Origin: Treponema primitia ZAS-2 | Lineage (GTDB): Bacteria > Spirochaetota > Spirochaetia > Treponematales > Breznakiellaceae | DNA length: 64,000 nucleotides | Direction: 5' to 3' | Assembly: GCF_000214375.1 (NCBI RefSeq) | Contig: NC_015578.1 | Location: 1,116,001-1,180,000, forward strand | In this document: piece after piece, positions 51,547 through 61,400 of the stretch | How positions within the stretch are numbered: the stretch's first letter is position 1 | Layout: every line of letters begins with the position of its first letter | Notes under the pieces: generated by a model | What the model was told of the DNA's origin: nothing | What the model saw: the letters and a program-made list of their open reading frames with translations, nothing else | Database searches by the model: none | Position numbers and translations under genes: made by a program

Positions 51547-53073
51547 ATGGACGAGTATATTCTTGAAGTACAAAACCTGACTAAGGAATTTCCCGGGGTC
51601 CGCGCCCTGGACCGGGTGAATTTCAGGGTTAAGAAGGGCGAAATCCATTCCCTCTGCGGGGAAAACGGCGCCGGCAAATCAACCCTGATGAGCGTAATCA
51701 GCGGGGTGTATCCCAAGAGCAGCTACGATGGGACGGTCCTGTACAAGGGCCATGAAACCGGTTACCACAGTGTAAAGGATAGCGAAAAAGAAGGACTTGC
51801 CATTATCCATCAGGAGTTGGCCCTGAGTCCCTATTTATCAATTTACGAAAATATATTCTTGGGACACATGAAAACCCGGCTTGGGATTATTAACTGGAAT
51901 TTTTATATAAAGGAATCGCAAAAGTACCTGGACCGGGTAGGCTTGAAAGAAAGCCCCTATACTACGGTCAGCAAGCTGGGGGTGGGAAAACAGCAGCTTG
52001 TGGAAATTGCCCGGGCCCTTTCCAAAGAAGTGGACCTTCTCATCCTTGATGAGCCCACCTCTTCCCTGAATGATGAAGAAAGCAACCATCTGTTAAACCT
52101 CATCCTTGAATTTAAGCGCCAGGGCATTACGGCGATTATGATTTCCCATAAACTTAATGAGGTGCTCAAGATTGCGGACAGTATTACTATTTTTCGTGAC
52201 GGCAAGACTATTTCCACCTACGATGTCAAGGCGGATAAGGTCACAGAAGAAATGATCATCAAGGATATGGTGGGGCGGGATTTAACCCATCGTTTTCCGG
52301 GTAGGAAATCAAACCCCGGGGAAACGGTCATGGAAGTCAAAAACTGGTCGGTTTATCATCCTGACTATCACAATATGAAAGTTGTGGACAACGCTTCATT
52401 CTACCTGCGGAAGGGGGAGATCCTCGCCTTCTGCGGGCCTATGGGGGCAGGGCGCACCGAATTGATGATGAGCATCTACGGTAAATCCTACGGTTCCCGC
52501 AGCGAAGGGGAACTCTCTCTCCACGGAAAAAAGATTGAGCCCCGTTCCGCAAAAGCCGCCCTGGAAGCGGGGATCGGGTATGTTTCGGAGGACAGGAAAA
52601 ATCTGGGGCTGATCCTGATCCAAACTATAAAGAACAATATTTCTGCTTCTTCCCTGGCAAAAAAATTCTCCCGGTTCGGTCTGGTGCAGGCGGCAAAGGA
52701 AATCGCGGAAGCTGAAAAATACCGGAATGAACTGCGGATCAAGACCCCTTCGATAGATCAGCTTACCCGGAACCTTTCGGGTGGTAATCAGCAGAAGGTG
52801 GTGGTAGGCCGCATCCTGCTGGCGGACCCGGAGATCTTTATTGTTGACGAACCCACCAGGGGTATAGACGTCGGCGCAAAAACTGAGATATATGAAATCA
52901 TAAACGATTTGGCGGCCCAGGGGAAAAGCGTGATCATGATCAGCTCGGAACTTCCCGAAGCCCTGGGCATGGCGGACCGGATCTATGTTATGAATGAAGG
53001 TAAAATTAAGGGCGTGCTGAGCCACGATGAGGCGACTCAAGAAAAGATAATGCACATGGCCCTGGTAGGGTAG
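51547..53073 (+). CDS. Sugar ABC transporter ATPase, two-domain (GguA/XylG-like)
   Basis: 508 residues with two fused ATPase domains. First: Walker A GENGAGKSTLM (about residues 38-48), signature LGVGKQQLVEIARAL, Walker B LLILDEPTSSLN, ISHKLNEVL. Second: degenerate Walker A GPMGAGRTELMM (about residue 298; Lys replaced by Arg, as is normal for this family), LSGGNQQKVVVGRIL, IFIVDEPTRGIDVG. This is the RbsA/XylG/GguA class. AAAGGAA precedes the ATG. Works with the permease gene that follows. Confidence 0.95.
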   Translation: MDEYILEVQNLTKEFPGVRALDRVNFRVKKGEIHSLCGENGAGKSTLMSVISGVYPKSSYDGTVLYKGHETGYHSVKDSEKEGLAIIHQELALSPYLSIYENIFLGHMKTRLGIINWNFYIKESQKYLDRVGLKESPYTTVSKLGVGKQQLVEIARALSKEVDLLILDEPTSSLNDEESNHLLNLILEFKRQGITAIMISHKLNEVLKIADSITIFRDGKTISTYDVKADKVTEEMIIKDMVGRDLTHRFPGRKSNPGETVMEVKNWSVYHPDYHNMKVVDNASFYLRKGEILAFCGPMGAGRTELMMSIYGKSYGSRSEGELSLHGKKIEPRSAKAALEAGIGYVSEDRKNLGLILIQTIKNNISASSLAKKFSRFGLVQAAKEIAEAEKYRNELRIKTPSIDQLTRNLSGGNQQKVVVGRILLADPEIFIVDEPTRGIDVGAKTEIYEIINDLAAQGKSVIMISSELPEALGMADRIYVMNEGKIKGVLSHDEATQEKIMHMALVG

Positions 53074-53114
53074 TTCCCTTCCGATTTACGGAAAAAAATA
53101 GAGGAGTAGTGATT

Positions 53115-54308
53115 ATGAGCGATACAGTGGAAAAAAAGCCCAGTATTGGCAGTTTGCTTATGGGCAGCTTAAAGGGCTATTCAATGTTCTTTGTCCTGGT
53201 ATTGATAATGATTGCCTTTGCCTATCTTACCGGGGGCACCAATTTTTCATCCCGCAACTTTACTAATATCCTCATTCAGTACAGCTATGTACTGATCCTT
53301 GCGGTAGGAATGGTGATGGTAATCATCGTGCTGGGCATAGACCTTTCGGTTGGATCGGTCTGCGCCTTTGTGGGGTCCATCAGCGCCATGACCTACAATA
53401 CCGGCATAGGCATGGCTCCCACCCTGCTCATTGCCCTGGCCATAGGGGTTTTGGTGGGCGCCTTTTACGGGTTCTGGATAGCCTACATGAACGTGCCGGC
53501 CTTCATTGCGACTCTGGCGGGGATGCTCCTGTTTCGGGGCTTAAGCTATATTGTTACGAGCCTTAACCCCATACAGCTCCGTGACAACGGCTACAAGCAG
53601 ATGGCTTCAGGGTTTTTTCCCAATATATGGATTGATGAAGCCCAAAGCTTTGACATCCTTCCCCTCATTGTTGGAACAATTGTAGCACTGCTATTCGTTG
53701 TTTTTGATGTTATTACCCGGATTAACCGGAAAAAGAACAAGTTTGCTGTTTCCCCTGTTTGGGCCTTTGTTTTAAAGCTAATCATCATCAGCGCATTGAT
53801 ACTCGCCCTGAGTCAGCGCTTTGCAACCTACCGGGGCCTGCCGATAGTGGTGGCGGTTCTAGCCATCACGATTTTTATCTTTCAGTTTATGATGAACAAC
53901 ACGATTCTGGGGCGCTACATTTATGCAGTAGGCGGGAACGCCAGATCAGCAAAACTGTCGGGGATAAACTCGGAACTGGTTGTTTTCCTTGTATTCTGTC
54001 TGATGGGCCTCCTCACAGGCCTTGCTGCGGTTATCCACACCGGTTACATGAACTCGGCGCTGCCTGCTGCCGGCATGGGCTTTGAGATGGACGCCATCGC
54101 CTCCTGTTACATAGGCGGGGTTTCCGCAGCCGGCGGTATAGGCACCGTAGGCGGCGTTGTTATCGGCGCCTTTATTATGTGCGCCATCAACAACGGCATG
54201 TCCCTGATGAACCTGGGTGCCGCATGGCAGCAGGTGGTCCGGGCAATAATACTGCTCCTGGCAGTATTCTACGACGTGTATACCCGGCGCAAAGCGGGCT
54301 TGGGCTGA
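53115..54308 (+). CDS. Sugar ABC transporter permease (GguB/XylH-like)
   Basis: 397 residues from the ATG at 53115 (GGAG eight bases upstream; an in-frame GTG two codons earlier is less likely). About ten membrane segments. Family marks: VMVIIVLGIDLSVGSVCAFVGSISAM near residue 75, ATLAGMLLFRGLSYI, YAVGGNARSAKLSGIN and GVSAAGGIGTVGGVVIGAFIM. The length and the extra loop (residues 170-215) match the GguB/XylH form rather than RbsC. Channel for the monosaccharides bound by the ChvE-like protein. Confidence 0.95.
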   Translation: MSDTVEKKPSIGSLLMGSLKGYSMFFVLVLIMIAFAYLTGGTNFSSRNFTNILIQYSYVLILAVGMVMVIIVLGIDLSVGSVCAFVGSISAMTYNTGIGMAPTLLIALAIGVLVGAFYGFWIAYMNVPAFIATLAGMLLFRGLSYIVTSLNPIQLRDNGYKQMASGFFPNIWIDEAQSFDILPLIVGTIVALLFVVFDVITRINRKKNKFAVSPVWAFVLKLIIISALILALSQRFATYRGLPIVVAVLAITIFIFQFMMNNTILGRYIYAVGGNARSAKLSGINSELVVFLVFCLMGLLTGLAAVIHTGYMNSALPAAGMGFEMDAIASCYIGGVSAAGGIGTVGGVVIGAFIMCAINNGMSLMNLGAAWQQVVRAIILLLAVFYDVYTRRKAGLG

Positions 54309-54332
54309 TATGTCCGTATATAAGCCTTTATT

Positions 54333-54403
54333 GAGCCCCACGCCATGCGGCCTGGAAACGTCTACCCGCTCACCGGTTCGCGGGCGTTTTTCTGGCGGGG
54401 CTC
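54333..54403 (+). other. Structured intergenic RNA, terminator or leader of the methyltransferase-like gene
   Basis: GAGCCCC (54333-54339) pairs with GGGGCTC (54397-54403), closing a loop that contains a second hairpin CCCGC (54365-54369) with GCGGG (54380-54384) followed by CGTTTTTC. The inner hairpin with its T-run resembles a terminator for the transport genes; the outer pairing could compete with or extend it. It does not match a riboswitch I know. Confidence 0.5.
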
Positions 54404-54459
54404 GGTTGATAGTAAAAACGCGGGGTCTCTTGGCTGCCGTATAAAAAGGTGGTGTTTTT

Positions 54460-55461
54460 ATGACCCCGAAAGAACGGCTCTATACCCGGCTTGCAGGGAA
54501 GCCGGTAGATAAGATCCCCAATATGAACATCATGATGCACATCGTGGCCCGGGAAGCGGGGGTTTCATACCGGGAGTACGTTCAGGATTACCGGAAGCTG
54601 GTTGAGGGGAACCTTATCTGCGCGGAGAAGTACGGCCTGGATACGGTGAGCGCCATCTCGGATCCCATGCGGGAGGCCGCGGCTTTCGGCGCGGAGCTGA
54701 CCTTTCCTGAGACCACGGTCCCCTATGCAAAGAAATCCCTGATTAGCGATGACTGGGATCTTTCGGTGCTGAAGCGTTTTGATCCAACGGAAAGCGAGCG
54801 TACTCTGGATCGCATCAAAGGCTGCGAACTGCTCAGACAAAGGGTGGGGAAGGATTACCCCGTGGTGGGATGGATAGAAGGCTGCATCGCCGAGGCGGCG
54901 GACCTTAGGGGCTTAAATGAACTCTTGATAGACCTTGCCATGGAGGAAGAGCGCCTTCCGGAATTGTTTCAAATCATTTTTGAGGAGCAGAAACTCTTTG
55001 CAAAAGCCCAGATCCATGCCGGGGCGGATATTATCGGGGTGGGCAATGCCGCAGCATCACTAATTGGCCCGGTCTTGTATAAAAACTACGGTCTGGAATG
55101 GGACAAAAAAATCACCGAATATATTCATGCCTGCGGAGCAAAGGTGAAGCTCCATATATGCGGGAATATTACGCCTCTCTTAGAATTACTGCGGGAAGTG
55201 AAGGCGGATATCCTTGATATTGACTCCATGGTGGACTTCGCCAGGGCTGCAAGGTTCTTTGAAGGGACAGGTACCGCGGTGAGCGGGAACGTACACCCCG
55301 CAGGGGTGTTGATGCAGGGGACGGCTGAGCTGGTGGAACGGGAGATAAAACGCTGCATGAACATCAGCTCGGCCACTTCCCTGGTCGCTGCGGGGTGCGA
55401 GGTTCCTTTGGCTACGCCGGAGGAGAATTTGCTTTTGATGGATCGGCTGCTTTATCTGTAG
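54460..55461 (+). CDS. UroD/MtaA-family protein with zinc methyltransferase motif
   Basis: 333 residues; AAGGTGG before the ATG. The opening TPKERLYTRLAGKPVDKIPNM is standard for this superfamily. It carries the zinc-binding pattern of methylcobamide:CoM-type methyltransferases: His232-x-Cys234 in VKLHICGNITPL and Cys313 in VAAGCEVPLATPEENL. True uroporphyrinogen decarboxylases lack this motif, so a corrinoid- or thiol-linked methyl transfer is more likely than haem synthesis. It follows a complete sugar uptake system, separated by a structured region; whether it handles methylated sugars or other methyl donors is speculation. No corrinoid protein gene is adjacent. Confidence 0.83.
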   Translation: MTPKERLYTRLAGKPVDKIPNMNIMMHIVAREAGVSYREYVQDYRKLVEGNLICAEKYGLDTVSAISDPMREAAAFGAELTFPETTVPYAKKSLISDDWDLSVLKRFDPTESERTLDRIKGCELLRQRVGKDYPVVGWIEGCIAEAADLRGLNELLIDLAMEEERLPELFQIIFEEQKLFAKAQIHAGADIIGVGNAAASLIGPVLYKNYGLEWDKKITEYIHACGAKVKLHICGNITPLLELLREVKADILDIDSMVDFARAARFFEGTGTAVSGNVHPAGVLMQGTAELVEREIKRCMNISSATSLVAAGCEVPLATPEENLLLMDRLLYL

Positions 55462-55554
55462 GGATGCGGATACGCAATTATTCCACCCTAATGCAAGAAA
55501 TTTGCTATAATCATAGAAAGAATACCAGCTTATTGCTTTTAGCCCTACCCCCTC

Positions 55555-55583
55555 TTGAAACTAATTGAAATCTTTGCTATATT
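55555..55583 (+). promoter_or_regulatory. Promoter of the EF-G operon
   Basis: TTGAAA, 17 bases, TATATT, about 69 bases before the ATG at 55653. Confidence 0.65.
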
Positions 55584-55652
55584 ATCGCAATTCAGAGCGT
55601 CTATTAGCATTTTTTATCATACCATAACGGATGAACCTAAGGAGTAGTGTAG

Positions 55653-57746
55653 ATGGGCATCGATATTACCAAGATGCGGAACATTGGGATTAGCGCGCAT
55701 ATTGACTCGGGGAAAACCACCCTTTCGGAACGTATTTTGTTCTATTGTGACAAAATTCACGCCATCCATGAGGTCCGCGGGAAGGACGGGGTAGGCGCCA
55801 CCATGGACCACATGGAGCTTGAGCGGGAGCGGGGGATTACGATTCAGTCCGCCGCGACCCAGGTTGAATGGAAGGATTATACCATTAACCTCATTGATAC
55901 ACCCGGGCATGTGGACTTTACCATTGAAGTGGAGCGGTCTTTGCGGGTCCTGGACGGGGCGATCCTGGTGCTTTGCGCGGTGGGGGGGGTTCAGTCCCAG
56001 TCCATCACCGTGGACAGGCAGCTTAAGCGTTACCATGTGCCCCGTATTGCCTTTGTCAACAAGTGTGACCGTACCGGGGCCAACCCCTTTAAGGTGCGGC
56101 TCCAACTCCGGGAAAAACTGGGGCTTAACGCGGTGATGATACAGATCCCCATTGGGCTTGAGGATAAACTTGAGGGCCTGGTGGACCTGATTACCATGAA
56201 GGCCGTGTACTTTGACGGCGACTCGGGGACCGAACTCCGGTACGCCGAGATCCCCCCCCACCTTAAGGGGGATGCGGAAAAGTACCGGGAAGAGCTGATC
56301 GATGCGGTTTCCCTCTTTTCCGATGAGCTTGCGGAGAAATTCCTGGGCGGGGAGGATATAAGCGAGGATCTCATCCATCAGGCTATCCGTAAGGGGACTC
56401 TGGCGGAACAGTTTGTGCCGGTGATGATAGGTTCCGCTTATAAAAACAAGGGTATCCAGACCCTCCTGGATGGGGTGAGCAACTACCTGCCCAACCCGAC
56501 AGAGGTAAAGAACTACGCCCTAGACCTGGACCACGGGGAAGAGCGGAAGGAGCTTATTTCCGACGAAAAGAGCCCCACCGTGGCTCTGGGCTTTAAACTT
56601 GAGGACGGCCAGTACGGCCAGCTTACCTATGTGCGGATTTACCAGGGCTCCCTGAAAAAGGGTGAAGAATTGATCAATACCCGGGCTCGGAAAAAGTTCA
56701 AGGTAGGCCGGCTGGTGCGTATGCACTCCAACGATATGGAAGATATTACCGAAGGGGCGCCCGGGGACATTGTGGCCCTGTTCGGGGTCGAATGCGCCTC
56801 CGGGGACACCTTTTGCGGGGGCGGGCTTAACTATGCCATGAGCTCCATGTACGTCCCCGAACCGGTTATCTCCCTGGCAATCAACCCCACGGACAAAAAG
56901 TCCGCAGACCAGATGGCCAAGGCCCTGAACCGTTTCACCAAGGAGGATCCGACTTTCCGGACCTTTGTGGACCAGGAATCAAACCAGACCATCATCCAGG
57001 GTATGGGAGAACTCCACCTAGAAGTGTACATCGAGCGGATGCGCCGGGAGTACAAGTGCGAGGTGGAAACCGGTATGCCCCAGGTTGCGTACCGTGAAGC
57101 TATTCAACAGCGCTCGGACTTCAACTACACCCACAAAAAGCAAACCGGCGGTTCCGGCCAGTACGGAAGGGTAGCGGGTTATATGGAACCCTACGGCGAC
57201 GGGGACTACGAATTTGTGGACAACATTAAGGGCGGGTCCATACCCAACGAGTTCATCTCCAGCTGCGATAAGGGCTTTAAGGAAGCGGTCAAGCGGGGCA
57301 GCCTCATCGGGTTCCCCATTGTCAATATCCGCTGTTTGATCAACGACGGAGCGTCCCACCCGGTGGACTCCTCGGATATAGCCTTCCAGTTAGCCGCCAT
57401 CGGCGCCTTCCGGGAAGCTTACAATAAGGCAAAGCCCTGTATCCTGGAGCCTATTATGAAGGTTGCCGTGGAGGGACCCACTGAATTTCAGGGGAATATT
57501 TATGCCTCAATTAACCAAAGGCGTGGTATAATATCCGCATCCACTGAAGATGGGACCTTCTCCCGGGTGGAAGCTGAGGTACCCTTGAGCGAAATGTTCG
57601 GCTATTCAACGGTGCTCCGGTCCTTGACCCAGGGCAAGGCTGAGTTTAGCATGGAATTTGAAAAGTACGGCAAAGTTCCGACAAGCATTTCCGAGGCCCT
57701 CGTGAAAGAATACGAGGAAAAACGAAGAAAAGAGCAGGGAAGGTAG
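55653..57746 (+). CDS. fusA: Elongation factor G, spirochaete/mitochondrial EFG1 type
   Basis: Translocation GTPase, 697 residues. G1 [18 protein letters not shown] (residues 14-31), switch [32 protein letters not shown] region, G3 DTPGHVDF, G4 NKCDRTG. Domain IV region has [16 protein letters not shown], and the C-terminal domain [18 protein letters not shown]. The switch I wording (VGATMD and [10 protein letters not shown]) is that of the spdEFG1 group shared by spirochaetes, planctomycetes and mitochondria. Such genomes commonly carry a second EF-G that acts in ribosome recycling. AAGGAG is upstream. The next gene starts 6 bases after the stop. Confidence 0.95.
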   Translation: MGIDITKMRNIGISAHIDSGKTTLSERILFYCDKIHAIHEVRGKDGVGATMDHMELERERGITIQSAATQVEWKDYTINLIDTPGHVDFTIEVERSLRVLDGAILVLCAVGGVQSQSITVDRQLKRYHVPRIAFVNKCDRTGANPFKVRLQLREKLGLNAVMIQIPIGLEDKLEGLVDLITMKAVYFDGDSGTELRYAEIPPHLKGDAEKYREELIDAVSLFSDELAEKFLGGEDISEDLIHQAIRKGTLAEQFVPVMIGSAYKNKGIQTLLDGVSNYLPNPTEVKNYALDLDHGEERKELISDEKSPTVALGFKLEDGQYGQLTYVRIYQGSLKKGEELINTRARKKFKVGRLVRMHSNDMEDITEGAPGDIVALFGVECASGDTFCGGGLNYAMSSMYVPEPVISLAINPTDKKSADQMAKALNRFTKEDPTFRTFVDQESNQTIIQGMGELHLEVYIERMRREYKCEVETGMPQVAYREAIQQRSDFNYTHKKQTGGSGQYGRVAGYMEPYGDGDYEFVDNIKGGSIPNEFISSCDKGFKEAVKRGSLIGFPIVNIRCLINDGASHPVDSSDIAFQLAAIGAFREAYNKAKPCILEPIMKVAVEGPTEFQGNIYASINQRRGIISASTEDGTFSRVEAEVPLSEMFGYSTVLRSLTQGKAEFSMEFEKYGKVPTSISEALVKEYEEKRRKEQGR

Positions 57747-57751
57747 GAAAA

Positions 57752-58453
57752 ATGGTTAAACAGGAACTGATACAGAGAAGTCCGGTGCGAATATTTGAGA
57801 AATCCATCCACGGCGGGCTTGGGGCCGGGGAAGTGGGGATTATTTCATCCCAGAGCGGCATCGGCAAGACTTCGGTGCTGGTGCAGATTGCCCTGGACAA
57901 GCTTTTACAGACCAAAAAGGTCATCCATGTATCTTTTACCCAGCATACCGACTATGTCCTTGCCTGGTATGAGGATATTTTCGATGAATTTGTCAAGAAA
58001 AAGAACCTGGAAAATTCCCGGGAAGTGAAAAACGAACTGATAAAAAACCGGGTCCTGATGAACTTTAACCAGGATGGGGTTACCGGGGAGCAGATCCTCA
58101 AAAGCCTTCGGGCGATGATCGTGGATGGGGGCTTCAATGCCGATGCCCTGATCATCGACGGATTTGACTTTAACAGGATGAGCCGGGAACGTATCGCTGG
58201 GGCTAAAGAATTTGCCAAGGAACTGGGATTTTCGGTCTGGTACAGCTGTACCGTCAAGAGTGACGCCCCGGCCTACGACAAGAAGGGCATCCCCCTGGTG
58301 GTAACGGATTTTGTGGATCTGGTGGATGTGGTGATTGTCCTGGAACCCAGGCAGGATCACATTGCACTTACGGTTTCCAAAGACCGAGACACTTATAACC
58401 CTGAACACATGGACCTGAAACTGGACCCGAAAACCCTGCTTATTTTGACTTAA
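57752..58453 (+). CDS. RecA/KaiC-like P-loop ATPase
   Basis: 233 residues. Walker A SSQSGIGKTSVLVQIALDK near residue 31, a hydrophobic strand ending in Asp for Walker B (ADALIIDGFDF near residue 131), and VSFTQHTDYVLAWYEDIFD between. The fold matches a single RecA/KaiC-type ATPase domain, shorter than DnaB or RadA. Its place 6 bases behind EF-G and 22 bases ahead of the WD40 lipoprotein gene implies a shared transcript, but no role follows from that. Function not recognised. Confidence 0.75.
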   Translation: MVKQELIQRSPVRIFEKSIHGGLGAGEVGIISSQSGIGKTSVLVQIALDKLLQTKKVIHVSFTQHTDYVLAWYEDIFDEFVKKKNLENSREVKNELIKNRVLMNFNQDGVTGEQILKSLRAMIVDGGFNADALIIDGFDFNRMSRERIAGAKEFAKELGFSVWYSCTVKSDAPAYDKKGIPLVVTDFVDLVDVVIVLEPRQDHIALTVSKDRDTYNPEHMDLKLDPKTLLILT

Positions 58454-58475
58454 TAGCTGCGGCCCGGAGGGGACT

Positions 58476-61400
58476 ATGCGTAGTTTGATAAGAAACCTGC
58501 TCTCCGGCGCGGTACTTTTAGCTCTGTGTTTTTCCTGTGCCAGTTCCGGAGGTGCCCGGGCGCTTCGTGCGGCCAAGGTGCCCATAGAGCAGACGAAACT
58601 CTATCCCCAACTTGGGCATAGCTTTCCGGTTTCTTCTGTTGTTTTCAGCCCTGATAACACCCTGATCATTTCCGGCGCTGCGGATAACCTGGTTAAAATC
58701 TGGGATATCGAAAGCGGCCGGGAACTGTGGACCCTCTCGGGGCATAGTTCTACGGTAAAATCCGTGGCCGTAAGCCCGGAGGGCAAACATATTGTCTCGG
58801 GTTCCCTGGATAATACCATCATCATCTGGGATACCGAAAATGGCCGTGCTCTGCAAACCCTGACAGGCCATGGCGCCGCTGTCTATTCCGTGGCCTACAG
58901 CCCCGACGGCCGGTATATTGCCTCAGGTTCCGCAGACCGGACCGTCCGCTTATGGGACGCCGAGAGCGGTCAGGAACTGCGGACCTTCACCGGTCATAGC
59001 TTTTGGGTGAATGCGGTGAGTTTCAGCCCCGACTCCCGTTACCTGGCTTCCTGTTCCCGGGATAATACCATCAGAATCTGGGACGTCCAGAGCGGCCGCT
59101 TACTCCGCTCCCTTTCCGGGCACAGCGATGAGGTGGATGCCCTTTGCTACAGCCCGGATGGTAAGTTTATTGCCTCGGGTTCCCATGACATGACTATCAA
59201 AGTATGGAACGCCGAAAATGGCCGGGAGATGCGGACCCTGGAGGGACATTCGGGGGTGGTAAAATCCATTGCTTACAGCCCCGATGGCCGGTATATTGTT
59301 TCCGGTTCCAGCGTGGATGCTACCATAAAGATCTGGGACGCCGGTACCGGTCAGGAACTGAATACTATTGAATCCACAGGTATCGAAAGCCTCAGTTACA
59401 GCCCGGACGGGCAGCGTTTTGCCTCAGGCTCCCATGATAACAGTATCAGTGTCTGGAGCGCTGCTGGCGGTGTGGAGTTGCAAAAGCTGTCCAGCCGTTC
59501 CTCCTGGGCCCGGGCCTTGGCTTACAGCCCGGACGGAAAGTTTATTGCCGCAGGTTCCGCGGATCGGACTATCAGGATATGGGAAGCCGGTTATGGCCGG
59601 GTGGTGCGTTTTCTGACCGGCCATACCGCTTCGGTACGGGCCCTGGCCTACAGCCCGGACGGTAAGTATATCGCTTCCGGAGGGGCGGATAATTCGGTCA
59701 GGGTGTGGAACGCCGAAACCGGACAGGAACTGTGGACCCTGACGGATCACAGCTCGGTGGTCCGGGCCGTAGCCTATAGCCCGGATGGCCGCTTTATCCT
59801 TTCAGGCTCCGCAGATAACACCCTCAAGATATGGGATACCGAAACCGGCCTTGCCCTGCGGACCCTTTCGGGGCATGGCGCTCCGGTGAATACCCTGGCC
59901 TACAGCCCCGATGGTTTGTATATCGCTTCCGGTTCGGAGGATGCTTCTATTAAAATATGGGAAGCTGAAACTGGCCTGGAACTGCGGACCCTCAGGGGGC
60001 ATGATTCATGGATTATCAATTTGGCCTACAGCTCCAATGGCAGGTATATCATATCCGGATCAATGGATAGGACCATGAAGGTATGGGACCTCGAAAGCGG
60101 CGAAGCAACGGATACCCTGGAGGGGTATTCCGGGGAACAGCAATCCGGCATGGCTCTGAGCCCTAATGGCCGTTTTATTGCCGCCACTACCGGTGGCGAC
60201 GCCACCGGTAGTGGCGTAGACAGCAGAACTATCCGTATCCGGGATGCCGATAGCGGCAAACTGCGCTTTGAGCTTACCGGGCATACCAACGAAATCTATG
60301 CCCTGGCCTACAGCCCCGATGGCCGCTTTATCGCTTCCACCTCCCTGGACGGAACTACCCGGATATGGGACTCCGTTGTGGGCAGAGAACTGGCCCAATT
60401 CATCGGTTTTAATGATGATGAGTGGATTTCTGTCACCCCCGATGGCTATTACAATTCTTCCTTCAAGGGAGACGGGTACTTCAATATACGGCGGAGCGGC
60501 CAGGTGTACGGCCTGGACCGGTACCGGCCGGCTTTTTTCAAACCTGCACTGGTTCAATCCCGGCTTCAGGGGCTTTCCACCAGGAGTTCCCGGGGATTCC
60601 GGGGTCCGAACATCAACGGGGTATCTGCCCCGCCGGATATACTTGTGGGTGAGTACGAAGCCGGTAAACTGCCAGTTCAGATATCCAGCCGCTACCTTCC
60701 CCTTAAAATGGTCAAGGTTTTTCAGAATGGCCGCCTTTTGGGGAACGATGTATTAGGCTCTCTTGAAGGAACGGGATTTAAACCTGCCCCCACGGGGCTT
60801 ACGGTTACCGGAAACGCCAAAAAATTGGACTTTATTCTTCCTCTTACCCTGGAAGGGGGAACCAATACCATAGAGATTGTCGCCCTTGACGGCTTTACCG
60901 AAGGCCGTCACTTTGTGGAACTGGAGGGCCCTCCCGAGCAACCTGAAGCCGAAGAGGAGCTTCCCAAGCTCTGGGTTTTTTCCATCGGTGTTAGCCGTTA
61001 TGATGACCCCCGGATTAACCACCTGGGTTTTGCCGCCTTTGATGCCCGGGAGGTCCTCAATTTTTTCAAGGCCCAGGAAGGAAAACAATTCGGGAAGGTG
61101 AATACCCTGTTCCTCAGCACCGGGGAACTTTTGAGCCCCACCTGGAATAATATCACCCAGGGGCTGGGTGCCTTTTTTCGGGAGGTCGGTTCCCGGGATA
61201 CAGTGATACTGTTCCTCTCCGGTCATGGGGTGAGCGATAAAGAGGGGAACTACCACTTCCTTCCGTCGGATTTGCGCCTTACCGAAGGGAATATTCCCTT
61301 TGAAGGGACCCTGTCCTGCCAGGATATCAATGCAGCCCTGGATATTCCGGGGCGGAAACTGGTATTTATTGATTCCTCCCATACCGCGGGAATTAGGGCG

